DNA of 64,000 nucleotides from assembly GCF_018860745.1 (NCBI RefSeq), contig NZ_JAHKPY010000012.1:575164-639163 (forward strand). The letters are read 5' to 3'. Positions 28,057 through 37,413 of this stretch are shown here, piece after piece. Source of the stretch: Zobellia uliginosa. Its GTDB lineage: Bacteria; Bacteroidota; Bacteroidia; Flavobacteriales; Flavobacteriaceae. The translations under genes were made by a program, and so were the position numbers. Position 1 is the first letter of the stretch. Every line of letters begins with the position of its first letter. The notes beneath the pieces are model-generated. The model was given only the letters and a program-made list of their open reading frames with translations. It did not search any database and was not told the DNA's origin.

Positions 28057-31000
28057 ATGTACCTCATTTTCGATACGGAAACCACTGGACTTCCCAAGCG
28101 TTGGGATGCCCCTATTACCGACACAGACAACTGGCCTCGTTGTATACAGATAGCTTGGCAGTTGCATGACGATATGGGTAAATGCATTGAGCATGAAGAT
28201 TATCTAGTTCGCCCAGAGGGGTTTAACATTCCTTATGATGCCGAGCAGATTCATGGTATTTCTACTGAGCTTGCAGAACAAAAAGGTATTTCCCTTGCAG
28301 AGGTTTTGGAGAAATTCAACATTGCCATGTCTAAAACAAAATTCATTGTTGGGCAGAATGTAGGGTTCGATTTAAATATTATGGGCGCGGAATTCCACCG
28401 TTTGGGTGTTGAAAATCCGTTACAAGAACTTCCTGTTTTAGATACCTGTACAGAGCATACGGCACAATTATGCCAGATCCCTGGCGGTAGAGGTGGTAAA
28501 TTCAAGTTACCTACATTAACAGAATTGCACCAATATTTATTCGGAGAGCCTTTTGGCGAAGCGCATAATGCAACGGCCGATGTTGAGGCAACTACACGTT
28601 GTTTTCTAGAACTTATCCGTAAGCAACAGTATACAAAAGAACAGTTAGATGTTCAACCCGATTATTTCAAGAATTTCTCTGAGGCTAATCCGCAGGAAAT
28701 TGAACTTATCGGTCTTAAACACATCAACCTTAAAAAAGCATCGAAAAAAATTGCCGATGCACTTTGGGCAAAAGATACGGGCGGCGTTTCTCAAGAAGAG
28801 ATAGAAGAAAACCTAGCTACCTTAGAGAACGCAAGTTTCTCACATTTACATAATCACACACAATTCTCCATATTACAATCTACCATAAGCGTTCCTGATT
28901 TGGTAAAAGCTGCTGCAAAAGCCAAAATGCCTGCGGTGGCCATGACGGATCATGCGAATATGATGGGTGCATTTCATTTCGTAAACGGAGTGTTAAATCA
29001 TAACAAAGGTGTTGTTTCTAGAAATGAAGCAAATCAGAAAAGATTTGAAGCCACACAAAATGGCACTTTAGAAGAAGGTCAAGAGCCCTTAACCGAACTA
29101 CCGGAACCTGAACAAGAAATAACTCCTATAATAGGCTGCGAGTTTCAGGTCTGTGAAGATCATACCAACAAATCACAAAAAGACAACGGCTACCAAATAG
29201 TAATGCTCGCCAAGAGCAAGAAGGGTTATTTGAACTTAGCCAAGATGTCATCTATTGCCTTCGTTTCGGGTAAATACTATGTACCTCGTATCGATAAAAA
29301 AGTAATTGAGCAGTACAAGGAAGATGTCATGGTGCTGACAGGAAACCTATATGGCGAGGTTCCTAGTAAAGTATTGAACGTTGGTGAAAAACAAGCCGAG
29401 GAAGCATTAATTTGGTGGAAAGAGACTTTTGGCGATGATTTTTATATAGAAATCATGCGCCACGGTCAAGAAGATGAAGATCGTGTTAATCAAGTCTTGA
29501 TTCAGTTTGCCAAAAAACACAATGTAAAGCTGGTAGCCACAAATAACACCTACTACGTAGAAAAGGAAAATGCACACGCGCATGACATTCTTTTATGTGT
29601 AAAAGATGGTGAAAAACAAGCCACACCAATTGGTCGTGGTCGCGGCTATCGTTACGGATTACCAAACCAAGAATACTACTTTAAGTCATCTGATGAGATG
29701 AAAGAGCTTTTTAAGGATATACCTGAAGCTATCATCAATATTCAAGAAATCGTTGACAAGGTAGAGACCTTTACTTTGGCACGTGACGTACTGTTGCCTG
29801 CTTTCGATATTCCTGAAGAATTTCAGTTCGAGGAAGACAAGCTGGATGGTGGCAAACGTGGTGAAAATAAATTTCTACGCCACATTACCTATGAAGGCGC
29901 AAAGAAAAGATATGGTGAAATTACACCCGCCATTGACGAGCGATTAGATTTTGAGCTTAAAGTAATTGAAAAAACGGGCTATCCTGGTTACTTCTTGATT
30001 GTGGAAGATTTTATTAGGGCAGCAAGAACTATGGATGTATCCGTAGGTCCTGGTCGTGGATCTGCCGCAGGATCTGCCGTTGCTTATTGTTTATGGATTA
30101 CGAATCTAGACCCTATTAAGTACGACCTACTTTTTGAGCGTTTCCTAAATCCGGATCGTGTAAGTATGCCCGATATTGATATTGATTTTGATGATGAAGG
30201 GCGTGGTCGTGTAATGGACTATGTAATTGATAAATACGGGGCTAACCAAGTGGCACAGATTATCACTTATGGTACCATGGCTGCTAAATCTGCTATTAGA
30301 GATACGGCACGTGCCCTGGATTTGCCTCTGCAAGATTCAGACCGCATGGCAAAGTTGATACCCGATATGTCTAAACTAAAAAAGATTATTGGGGTCGATG
30401 AAAAAGTCTTGAGATCAAAATTTAGATCAGAAGATTTAGAAAAGATAAATGAGCTTTTAGCGATTTCCGAGGGTGATGGTCCTGAATCGGAAACTTTAAA
30501 CCAGGCGTACATTTTAGAAGGTTCGGTTCGTAACACCGGTATTCATGCCTGTGGGGTTATTATTACCCCAGATGACATTACCAAGTTCGTACCCGTGGCA
30601 CTTGCCAAAGATTCCGAAATGTACTGTACTCAGTTTGACAACTCCGTTGTGGAGGATGCCGGATTGTTAAAGATGGATTTTTTGGGATTGAAAACGCTGA
30701 CCTTGATTAAGGACACCGTTAAAATCGTAAAAGCAAAACACGGTGTTGAGCTAGACCCAGAGAATTTTCCGTTAGATGATGTAAAAACATACGAGCTCTT
30801 CCAAAGAGGAGAAACAGTTGGTGTATTCCAATATGAATCTCCCGGAATGCAGAAACACATGAGATCGCTAAAACCTACCGTTTTTGCGGATCTTATTGCC
30901 ATGAACGCCTTGTACCGTCCTGGTCCAATGGAATACATACCAAGTTTCATTGCCCGTAAACACGGTACCGAAGAAATTGTATATGACCTTGATGCCTGTG

Positions 31001-32493
31001 AAGAATACTTAGCGGAGACCTACGGTATTACGGTTTACCAAGAGCAAGTGATGCTCCTTTCACAGAAGTTGGCGGACTTTACAAAAGGTGAAGCCGATGT
31101 CTTGCGTAAGGCAATGGGTAAGAAGCAGAAGCACGTACTAGATAAAATGAAGCCAAAGTTCATTGAACAAGCTTCAGCCAAAGGACATGCAGTTGATAAA
31201 TTGGAGAAAATCTGGAAGGATTGGGAAGCATTCGCAGCCTACGCCTTTAACAAATCTCACTCCACCTGCTATGCATGGATCGCATACCAAACCGCATATT
31301 GCAAAGCCCACTACCCTGCTGAATATATGGCGGCGGTATTGAGTAATAACATGAACGATATTAAACAGGTTACCTTCTTCATGGAAGAATGTAAACGTAT
31401 GGGCTTGGATGTTTTGGGACCAGATGTAAATGAATCTTACTACAAGTTTGCCGTAAACGATGCCGGTGCTGTCCGTTTTGGAATGGGTGCCGTAAAAGGT
31501 GTTGGTCGGGGCGCGGTAGAAACCATCGTAGAAAACAGAAAAGAAGAAGGACCCTACAAATCCGTATTCGATTTTGCGAAACGAATAGATCTTCGTGCAG
31601 CAAATAAAAAAGCATTTGAAAGTTTAGCCGTTGCAGGAGGATTTGATTCTTTTGGTGATACACACAGAGCACAGTATTTTCATAATGAAGGAGACGGAGT
31701 CACCTTTTTAGAAAAGACCATAAAATACGGAGCTAAATTTCAAGAAAGCGAGAACTCTAGCCAAGTAAGCCTATTTGGCGAAGCCAGTGATGTACAAATA
31801 CCTGAACCCGTTGTTCCTCCTTGCGAGGAGTGGGGAACCATGGAAAAACTGCGCCGCGAGAAAGAAGTTGTAGGTATTTATATATCGGGACACCCGTTAG
31901 ATGATTTCAAAACAGAGGTAAAAGCATTTTGTAACGCCTCGCTTTCCAACTTAAGCGACCTTCAAACTGTCGTAAATAGAGAACTGGCCTTTGCAGGAGT
32001 TATTACAGACGTACAGCATAGGGTATCCAAAAACGGAAAAGGATGGGCATCGTTCTTAGTGGAAGACTATACGGAATCTTATGACTTTCGGATTTTTGGT
32101 GAAGAATACCTTAGATTCAGACATTTCTTAATGATCAATTCATTTGCTTACATCAAGATATTTGTAAAAGATGGATGGATGAACCGCGATACTGGCAAGA
32201 AAGGTGACCCCCGGATACAATTCAACAGTTTTATGTTACTGCAAGAAGTGATGGAAATGTATGCCAAGAAATTGACCATTAAGTTAAATATTGACGATCT
32301 TAAAGAAGAAGATATTCACCAATTACAGGATACCCTTATTTCGTACCCAGGAAATCATCCACTTAACTTTATAGTTTATGAGATGGAAGAAGAGATAAAA
32401 GTAAGCCTATCCAGTAGAAAACAAAAAGTACAGATTAGCAGTGAACTTTTGGCAACTCTTACCGAAAATGAAGTCCATTATAAACTGAACTAG
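28057..32493 (+). CDS. dnaE: DNA polymerase III alpha subunit with N-terminal 3'-5' exonuclease domain
   Basis: The 1478-residue replicative polymerase. Residues 1-190 form a DnaQ-like DEDD exonuclease with all three motifs: FDTETTG, NVGFDLNI and HNATADVEAT. A PHP domain follows (from about 265: HLHNHTQFSILQ and MTDHANMMG). The C-family polymerase core comes next (about 650-1100), with VGPGRGSAAGS, the catalytic PDIDIDFDDEGRGRV and FAAYAFNKSHSTCYAW. The helix-hairpin-helix and OB-type C-terminal parts complete it (FGMGAVKGVGRGAVE, FAGVITDVQHRVSKNG). It is longer than the roughly 1160-residue E. coli protein because of the fused proofreading domain. Monocistronic in appearance. Confidence 0.97.
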   Translation: MYLIFDTETTGLPKRWDAPITDTDNWPRCIQIAWQLHDDMGKCIEHEDYLVRPEGFNIPYDAEQIHGISTELAEQKGISLAEVLEKFNIAMSKTKFIVGQNVGFDLNIMGAEFHRLGVENPLQELPVLDTCTEHTAQLCQIPGGRGGKFKLPTLTELHQYLFGEPFGEAHNATADVEATTRCFLELIRKQQYTKEQLDVQPDYFKNFSEANPQEIELIGLKHINLKKASKKIADALWAKDTGGVSQEEIEENLATLENASFSHLHNHTQFSILQSTISVPDLVKAAAKAKMPAVAMTDHANMMGAFHFVNGVLNHNKGVVSRNEANQKRFEATQNGTLEEGQEPLTELPEPEQEITPIIGCEFQVCEDHTNKSQKDNGYQIVMLAKSKKGYLNLAKMSSIAFVSGKYYVPRIDKKVIEQYKEDVMVLTGNLYGEVPSKVLNVGEKQAEEALIWWKETFGDDFYIEIMRHGQEDEDRVNQVLIQFAKKHNVKLVATNNTYYVEKENAHAHDILLCVKDGEKQATPIGRGRGYRYGLPNQEYYFKSSDEMKELFKDIPEAIINIQEIVDKVETFTLARDVLLPAFDIPEEFQFEEDKLDGGKRGENKFLRHITYEGAKKRYGEITPAIDERLDFELKVIEKTGYPGYFLIVEDFIRAARTMDVSVGPGRGSAAGSAVAYCLWITNLDPIKYDLLFERFLNPDRVSMPDIDIDFDDEGRGRVMDYVIDKYGANQVAQIITYGTMAAKSAIRDTARALDLPLQDSDRMAKLIPDMSKLKKIIGVDEKVLRSKFRSEDLEKINELLAISEGDGPESETLNQAYILEGSVRNTGIHACGVIITPDDITKFVPVALAKDSEMYCTQFDNSVVEDAGLLKMDFLGLKTLTLIKDTVKIVKAKHGVELDPENFPLDDVKTYELFQRGETVGVFQYESPGMQKHMRSLKPTVFADLIAMNALYRPGPMEYIPSFIARKHGTEEIVYDLDACEEYLAETYGITVYQEQVMLLSQKLADFTKGEADVLRKAMGKKQKHVLDKMKPKFIEQASAKGHAVDKLEKIWKDWEAFAAYAFNKSHSTCYAWIAYQTAYCKAHYPAEYMAAVLSNNMNDIKQVTFFMEECKRMGLDVLGPDVNESYYKFAVNDAGAVRFGMGAVKGVGRGAVETIVENRKEEGPYKSVFDFAKRIDLRAANKKAFESLAVAGGFDSFGDTHRAQYFHNEGDGVTFLEKTIKYGAKFQESENSSQVSLFGEASDVQIPEPVVPPCEEWGTMEKLRREKEVVGIYISGHPLDDFKTEVKAFCNASLSNLSDLQTVVNRELAFAGVITDVQHRVSKNGKGWASFLVEDYTESYDFRIFGEEYLRFRHFLMINSFAYIKIFVKDGWMNRDTGKKGDPRIQFNSFMLLQEVMEMYAKKLTIKLNIDDLKEEDIHQLQDTLISYPGNHPLNFIVYEMEEEIKVSLSSRKQKVQISSELLATLTENEVHYKLN

Positions 32494-32600
32494 GAAAGCA
32501 ACTTATATACTCATATAAAATTTGAACCCTATAAATAACATTGATAACACAATAGCTAAAACCAATGTGTCGTTAGTAAGGAAACAGTTAGATATTTGAC

Positions 32601-32608
32601 TAACTTTG
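32601..32608 (+). promoter_or_regulatory. -7 box for trxA
   Basis: TAACTTTG matches TAnnTTTG exactly, 24 bases before the trxA ATG. The -33 element is weak. Confidence 0.55.
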
Positions 32609-32632
32609 CATAATATATAAAAACAGAAAATC

Positions 32633-32950
32633 ATGGCATTAGAAATAACAGACGCTACTTTTGACGAAGTAGTTTTAAAAAGTGACAAACCAGTAGTAGT
32701 TGATTTCTGGGCAGCATGGTGTGGACCATGTAGAATGGTAGGCCCAATCATTGAAGAAGTTAGCTCTGAATACGAAGGCAAAGCGGTTGTTGGTAAAGTA
32801 GATGTTGATGCTAATCAAGAATTTGCGGCTAAATATGGTGTGCGTAACATCCCAACTGTATTGGTATTCAAAAATGGTGAAATCATTAACCGTCAGGTTG
32901 GCGTTTCTCCAAAGAAAGTTTACACAGACGCGATTGACGCAGCTTTATAA
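32633..32950 (+). CDS. trxA: Thioredoxin
   Basis: A 105-residue cytoplasmic thioredoxin with active site WAAWCGPCRMVGP, the cis-proline segment VRNIPTVLVFKNGE and the usual length. It reduces protein disulfides using electrons from thioredoxin reductase. Stands alone between its own -7 box and a clear terminator. Confidence 0.97.
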   Translation: MALEITDATFDEVVLKSDKPVVVDFWAAWCGPCRMVGPIIEEVSSEYEGKAVVGKVDVDANQEFAAKYGVRNIPTVLVFKNGEIINRQVGVSPKKVYTDAIDAAL

Positions 32951-32982
32951 TTTTAATTTCTCCCGAATGGGATATAAAAAAA

Positions 32983-33009
32983 AATCTCGCTTTTAGCGGG
33001 ATTTTTTTT
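32983..33009 (+). terminator. trxA terminator
   Basis: AATCTCGC (32983-32990) pairs with GCGGGATT (32996-33003) around TTTTA, with one T-G wobble, followed by eight Ts. Confidence 0.85.
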
Positions 33010-33069
33010 ATACCCAAAACTGATGCTTCCCCCAATTTTAGTTTTAGGTTTAATGCCTATCTTAGTAAT

Positions 33070-33999
33070 ATGAACCTGCAATCCGAATTAAATAAAACTT
33101 CACTTTTTTCAAATCTAGAGCTTTTGGCCAACCAAGTAGTGGAAGGTTTCATAAGTGGTATACATAAGAGTCCGTTTCATGGCTTTTCCGCAGAATTTGC
33201 AGAGCATAAGATTTATAATGATGGGGAAAGTACAAAGCACATAGACTGGAAGCTTTTTGCGAAGACCGATAAACTGTACACCAAAAGGTATGAAGAAGAG
33301 ACCAATTTAAGGTGTCATATGATATTGGATAGTTCAGCCTCTATGTATTATCCTGAAGCAAAGGATTTATCAGCTACCAATTTGAATAAAATCGGTTTTG
33401 GAGTCTTAGCCATCGCAGCTTTAATGAACATCCTTAAAAGACAGCGAGATGCCGTTGGGTTAAGTGTATATTCGGACAACTACAACTTTTATTCCCCAGA
33501 AAAGGGAAGTGAAAGGCACCACCAAATGCTTTTAGCAAAGTTGAGTGAGATCAGTTTGGACACCAAACCGGCCCAGCAAACGGAAACCTATACCTATTTG
33601 CATCAAATAGCGGAAAATATAAAAAGAAGAAGTCTCATTTTTCTTTTTACGGATATGTTTCAAAATTCTGAAAATGATGAAAAAATATTTGATGCTCTCA
33701 GACATTTAAAATACAACAAGCACGAAGTAGTATTGTTTCACCTTTTAGATAGATCTACAGAGTACCATTTCGATTTTGACAATACCCCCAAACGTTTTCT
33801 AGATGTGGAGACCGGTGAACATATAGATTTATATTCCAACAATATAAAAGAAGCTTACGAGCGTAGTGTAACCGCTTATTTTGACGATTTAAAACTAAAG
33901 TGTGCCCAGTATAAGATTAAATATGTGGAAGTTGATGTAAAGGGAGACTTCTCCAAAATACTTAATACCTATTTGGTAGAAAGAAAGAAATTTATCTAA
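33070..33999 (+). CDS. DUF58 domain protein
   Basis: A 309-residue soluble DUF58 protein, related in fold to von Willebrand A domains. The motif GESTKHIDWKLFAKTDKLY is the hallmark of the family, and MILDSSASMYYP provides a MIDAS-like DxSxS. These proteins usually work with MoxR-type AAA ATPases in unknown assembly or metal-insertion roles, but no MoxR gene is adjacent here. No signal peptide or membrane segment. The gene ends 73 bases before tRNA-Asp. Confidence 0.85.
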   Translation: MNLQSELNKTSLFSNLELLANQVVEGFISGIHKSPFHGFSAEFAEHKIYNDGESTKHIDWKLFAKTDKLYTKRYEEETNLRCHMILDSSASMYYPEAKDLSATNLNKIGFGVLAIAALMNILKRQRDAVGLSVYSDNYNFYSPEKGSERHHQMLLAKLSEISLDTKPAQQTETYTYLHQIAENIKRRSLIFLFTDMFQNSENDEKIFDALRHLKYNKHEVVLFHLLDRSTEYHFDFDNTPKRFLDVETGEHIDLYSNNIKEAYERSVTAYFDDLKLKCAQYKIKYVEVDVKGDFSKILNTYLVERKKFI

Positions 34000-34024
34000 T
34001 GATGAAATATTTTATTGAAAATTG

Positions 34025-34055
34025 TTTGTGCAATTGAAAATGCGGTGTATATTTG
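34025..34055 (+). promoter_or_regulatory. tRNA-Asp promoter
   Basis: TTTG at 34025-34028 and TATATTTG at 34048-34055 match the -33 and -7 boxes of Bacteroidota with 19 bases between them, 18 bases before the tRNA. Confidence 0.7.
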
Positions 34056-34072
34056 CACTCGCTAAACGCCAC

Positions 34073-34146
34073 GGTCTGGTAGTTCAGTTGGTTAGAATAC
34101 CTGCCTGTCACGCAGGGGGTCGCGGGTTCGAGTCCCGTCCAGACCG
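34073..34146 (+). tRNA. tRNA-Asp (anticodon GTC)
   Basis: A complete 74-base cloverleaf: acceptor stem GGTCTGG/CCAGACC, anticodon stem CCTGC/GCAGG with loop CTGTCAC (anticodon GTC at 34107-34109), T-stem GCGGG/CCCGT with loop TTCGAGT, discriminator G. The CCA end is not encoded. Its 3' part is duplicated downstream (see the repeat entries). Confidence 0.97.
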
Positions 34147-34180
34147 CGAAAAGCCTTCAACGCAAGTTGGAGGCTTTTTT
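34131..34180 (+). repeat. att-like direct repeat, copy 1 (inside tRNA-Asp and terminator)
   Basis: This 50-base block runs from the T-loop of tRNA-Asp through the terminator and matches 37661-37710 at 47 of 50 positions; the three differences fall at 34133, 34138 and 34170. Sequence outside the block is unrelated. A duplicated tRNA 3' end is the classic footprint of an integrase-mediated insertion. Confidence 0.8.
34149..34180 (+). terminator. tRNA-Asp terminator
   Basis: AAAAGCCTTCAAC pairs with GTTGGAGGCTTTT around a GCAA tetraloop, with one T-G wobble, then Ts. It begins three bases after the tRNA. Confidence 0.88.
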
Positions 34181-34264
34181 AGTTTGCGCAAATTTAGTTG
34201 AAAACTAAAAAATAGGGACGAGAAGCCTGCCTATAGGCAGACAAGTTTATCCGCCTTAGCAGGA

Positions 34265-34315
34265 AGTCTTGTCCAGACCGCAACAAAGCCTCTCATGAAA
34301 ATGGGAGGCTTTTTG
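34265..34315 (+). repeat. Decayed copy of the tRNA-Asp 3' end and terminator
   Basis: AGTCTTGTCCAGACCGC matches the tRNA end at 15 of 17 bases and is followed by another hairpin: AAAGCCTCTCAT pairs with ATGGGAGGCTTT around GAAA. It keeps the layout of the functional copy but not the rest of the tRNA. Confidence 0.65.
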
Positions 34316-34352
34316 AGTTTTGAAAGGTTCTCGTCTAAAAAATTTAGGGATA

Positions 34353-34402
34353 AGAAGTCTCATGCAGACGGTAGAAAGCCTCAAAATATGTTAGGGCTTT
34401 TT
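34353..34402 (+). repeat. More decayed copy of the tRNA-Asp 3' end and terminator
   Basis: AGTCTCATGCAGACGGT followed by AAAGCC...GGGCTTTTTT repeats the tRNA-end/terminator plan with more substitutions. Preceding bases (TCGTCTAAAAAATTTAGGGA) also resemble those before the previous copy. Confidence 0.5.
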
Positions 34403-34549
34403 TCATTTGTGAAGATTTTTTCATAGGCTAAAGGAAACAGACGATAGCAGAGAGAACACTCATGGGTATTTTGACCGCGCATAATATAGACACTTAAATA
34501 AGTGTATGCAACATAGATTTTAGATGCTAATTAAAAATTAAGGAAGAAT

Positions 34550-34760
34550 GAATTGCTGTTTTTTAGCGTGTTTCAACAAAACCGTCAGAGAAAACGCATT
34601 AGATGTCTATATTTTTTGGAACATCCAAGCGAAGAGGTGGCACACCAGGTCGAAGGGCTTAGGGAGGATTATAACAAATATCAGCCCATAAATCGTTGGT
34701 GACAAAGATTACCAACCAAATAGTCAAATCATTTTCATTGAGGCTAGCCCCAATGGAAAA
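34550..34760 (+). pseudogene. Relic of an IS3-family transposase C-terminus
   Basis: Reading with small frame changes gives FNKTVRENALDVYIF, then EHPSEEVAHQVEGLREDYN and KYQPINRW. This parallels the end of IS3-type OrfB proteins (FN..YRE..LD.Y.F..L..V......DYN..RPH). The frame shifts by one inside the T-run at 34612-34617, and an in-frame TGA stands at 34700. A 28-base imperfect palindrome with core GGCTAGCC closes the relic at 34732-34759. No upstream half of the element remains visible. Confidence 0.6.
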
Positions 34761-34908
34761 AAAGATCTTTTGATTTAGGGCTGTATGAAATTGGGTAAGT
34801 CTTCAGGTATATCGAAATGATGGGATGAAGATTATTATTTTTCCCTCAAAAATCTTATGTGCTTAATTTTAAACTCTGTAAATCTATTTTAAGTAGGACT
34901 TATAATTT

Positions 34909-37413
34909 TTACTCTTCCTTCATTAGTTTTAGATAAGAAGTATTACCCTTATTATCTGAAAGGTGAACAATGTAGATTCCTGTATTCACATTTTCAACCA
35001 AAATGGAAAGATCACTTTGATTGGGTTCAATTTTTCCTTTTTTAATCAAAGCACCATTTACACTAAATAAAGAATAGGTGTTGTATTCAGTACCTGCTAA
35101 TAATTTAATGTGTAATACATTACGTGTTGGATTTGGATAAACAGATATGACGGCATCAGAATTGCTATTGACCTCATTCGGATCATAATTTCCCTTGGCC
35201 GATTGGCTGGGCATATTGTTGTTAACTATTCTGACCTCGGTGATACTATTCCAATTATTGCTACCTGAATTTCCTTTTCCAATATATTTTAGGTATTTGG
35301 CATTTTGGGATCCTAGATTTATATTTTGTAGCTTATCGGTTCTTTCACTAATTCCATTTGAGACGATATCAGTCCAAAAAGATCCGTCATCAGAAATTTG
35401 TATGGCGTAAAAAAACTCTTTTGTGTTTCCGTAGCTATAAGCTATTTGAAATTGGTCAAACTCTTGATTCTCATTTAATTCAAATATAATATCTTCCGCT
35501 GTTCCCTCGACGCTCCATTGTGTAGCAAAATCGTTGTCCATAAGGTTGCATGGTGAATCAGTATAGGAATCCCACCCAACGAATATTTGGTTAGGCCGTA
35601 TACCCGTATTGGGCAGAGGAGAATTACAAACATCTTCATGAGGAATAACGTCTAAAGTTGCTAAATTTTCAAAAGCACCGATATCAATAGTAATACCCTG
35701 TGGTCTAACAGTATCATAGTAATCATTAGTTACAAGGTCGATTACAGCGCCATCATCTCTGCCTGCATCAATTGCCGGACTTAAGCTACTTTTAATGATT
35801 TTTTCACCTGGAATGTACTTTGGGTCAGAAATTAATCCATTAATATCATGACCAAAGTTTCTCCATGCTGTCAAATCGTTAACCGAAATATCTTCCGCTC
35901 TCCATTTGTACTCGCCATTGGCATTATAATAAAGATTATTATCAAAAATATTAATTTCTATGCCGTTGGTAGGATTGTTCTTAAAAACATCTACATCAAA
36001 CCAACAAGCACTATTATCGAAAAAAACATTATTAAATATGTAATTATTACTTAATGTAGTTGGAAAATTTGAAGGATCTCTTATAATTCTTAGGCCTGCA
36101 ACTGCTTCAATTTGGGTTCCTAAGTCGAGGTCTTGACCACCTGTGGTATTCATTATTTCATTATTAAATACATTGATATGATCCGATGCTGCAATTTCAA
36201 TACCTAAACGGCTGTTATGATCAATAATATTGTTATAAATATCAATGTTTCTACTTACCTCTATAAAAATACCTGCATGTTTCGGGCCATTGTCATGAAT
36301 GTAGTTGTTTCTTATAATTGATTTTCTTCCTATATCGCAATGGTCGAACCACACCCCGGAACCATAGTTGTTGGCTATTTCACTATTTTCCAAAATACCC
36401 CACGAATCGCCTCCCGCTTTGATGCCACCTGCATGCCAAAGGAAATTGAAATGGCGATAATTATTATTATTAATTTGACAATTTTTAATTAAAAAATTTG
36501 ATGTTCTAGTTGCTGAAACACCAACACTTCCATTATTCTTAATAACACAATTAATTAATTGCGAGCCAGTTTTTTCAAAACCAATATCAACACCTGAAAT
36601 GTCACCATACTGAATATTACAATTTTCAACTTTACAATAATCACCTAATTCAATCATTGCTCCTCCACCACTTTTAAAAGTTGAGGAGTTACTATGTCTG
36701 AAATTAATATCTTTAATGTGAACATATGCGGAGGCCCCGGCCATAATAATCCTAGTGATCGTTGAGGCTTCAATGAGATGCCCTTCAGGATCTGCATCAT
36801 CTCTCAATCGTACGTATAGTGTTTCACTATTCTTATCATAAAAGAATCTACCATCATTCCCATCATCATCAAGGTCGCTAAGATTCATATTATATGGGCT
36901 GTTTGGAAGGTCAGGATTTTCAATTCTCCAAAAGCCATCTGCGGCTACTCCTCCAATCGAATTAGCTACCGCACCCGTTTGAATTAATGGTACCCCATCT
37001 ACAAAAACTTGTTGAGACTCATAAGACCATCCTGCTTTTCGATAAACATTGTTTGAACCTGGAAGTGGTGTCCAATCTCTAATAATTTGAGAACCTTTAA
37101 TGGTAACATCCTCATTAGGATATGCCATAATGGTAATGGGGTTGCTTTCTGTTCCTTTACGGCTAATTACAGCTCCATCATTGGCTGAGAATTCATCTAG
37201 ACCCTCAAGTCGATATGTTCCACCCATTATATATAGGGTGTCACCAGCATGCAACATAGCTATCCCTTTTTCTAAGGTTAGGAAAGGACTCCCTATTGTT
37301 GTACCCGTACTATTATCATCCCCATTGGTTGCAACATAATAATCAGTTGCTTTGCAAATTTGAATTCCTATTAAAAGGAATACAATAATAGATAAATGTG
37401 TTTTTAGATTCAT
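34909..37413 (-). CDS. Secreted beta-helix protein with T9SS sorting domain
   Basis: An 834-residue secreted protein with four recognisable parts. A signal peptide (1-22, ending CKA) is followed by a start typical of beta-helix enzymes, DYYVATNGDDNSTGTTIGSP. A long right-handed beta-helix region (about 40-560) has many Asn-rich turns such as NNYIHDNGPKHAGIFIE and NIIDHNSRLGIEI. A discoidin-like domain comes next (about 600-730). The last 80 residues are a type IX secretion sorting domain (VISVYPNPTRNVLHIKL ... LVENVNTGIYIVHLSD). The helix resembles polysaccharide lyases and epimerases, but I cannot name a catalytic family. It is the only gene between the tRNA-Asp direct repeats. Confidence 0.8.
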   Translation of the reverse strand: MNLKTHLSIIVFLLIGIQICKATDYYVATNGDDNSTGTTIGSPFLTLEKGIAMLHAGDTLYIMGGTYRLEGLDEFSANDGAVISRKGTESNPITIMAYPNEDVTIKGSQIIRDWTPLPGSNNVYRKAGWSYESQQVFVDGVPLIQTGAVANSIGGVAADGFWRIENPDLPNSPYNMNLSDLDDDGNDGRFFYDKNSETLYVRLRDDADPEGHLIEASTITRIIMAGASAYVHIKDINFRHSNSSTFKSGGGAMIELGDYCKVENCNIQYGDISGVDIGFEKTGSQLINCVIKNNGSVGVSATRTSNFLIKNCQINNNNYRHFNFLWHAGGIKAGGDSWGILENSEIANNYGSGVWFDHCDIGRKSIIRNNYIHDNGPKHAGIFIEVSRNIDIYNNIIDHNSRLGIEIAASDHINVFNNEIMNTTGGQDLDLGTQIEAVAGLRIIRDPSNFPTTLSNNYIFNNVFFDNSACWFDVDVFKNNPTNGIEINIFDNNLYYNANGEYKWRAEDISVNDLTAWRNFGHDINGLISDPKYIPGEKIIKSSLSPAIDAGRDDGAVIDLVTNDYYDTVRPQGITIDIGAFENLATLDVIPHEDVCNSPLPNTGIRPNQIFVGWDSYTDSPCNLMDNDFATQWSVEGTAEDIIFELNENQEFDQFQIAYSYGNTKEFFYAIQISDDGSFWTDIVSNGISERTDKLQNINLGSQNAKYLKYIGKGNSGSNNWNSITEVRIVNNNMPSQSAKGNYDPNEVNSNSDAVISVYPNPTRNVLHIKLLAGTEYNTYSLFSVNGALIKKGKIEPNQSDLSILVENVNTGIYIVHLSDNKGNTSYLKLMKEE

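Larger units (their letters stand above)
34181..34908. other. Gene-free scar region after tRNA-Asp
   Basis: This stretch holds the two decayed tRNA-end copies, a small palindrome ACACTTAAATAAGTGT at 34490-34505 and the IS3 relic. I see no intact gene and no integrase. Confidence 0.6.
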
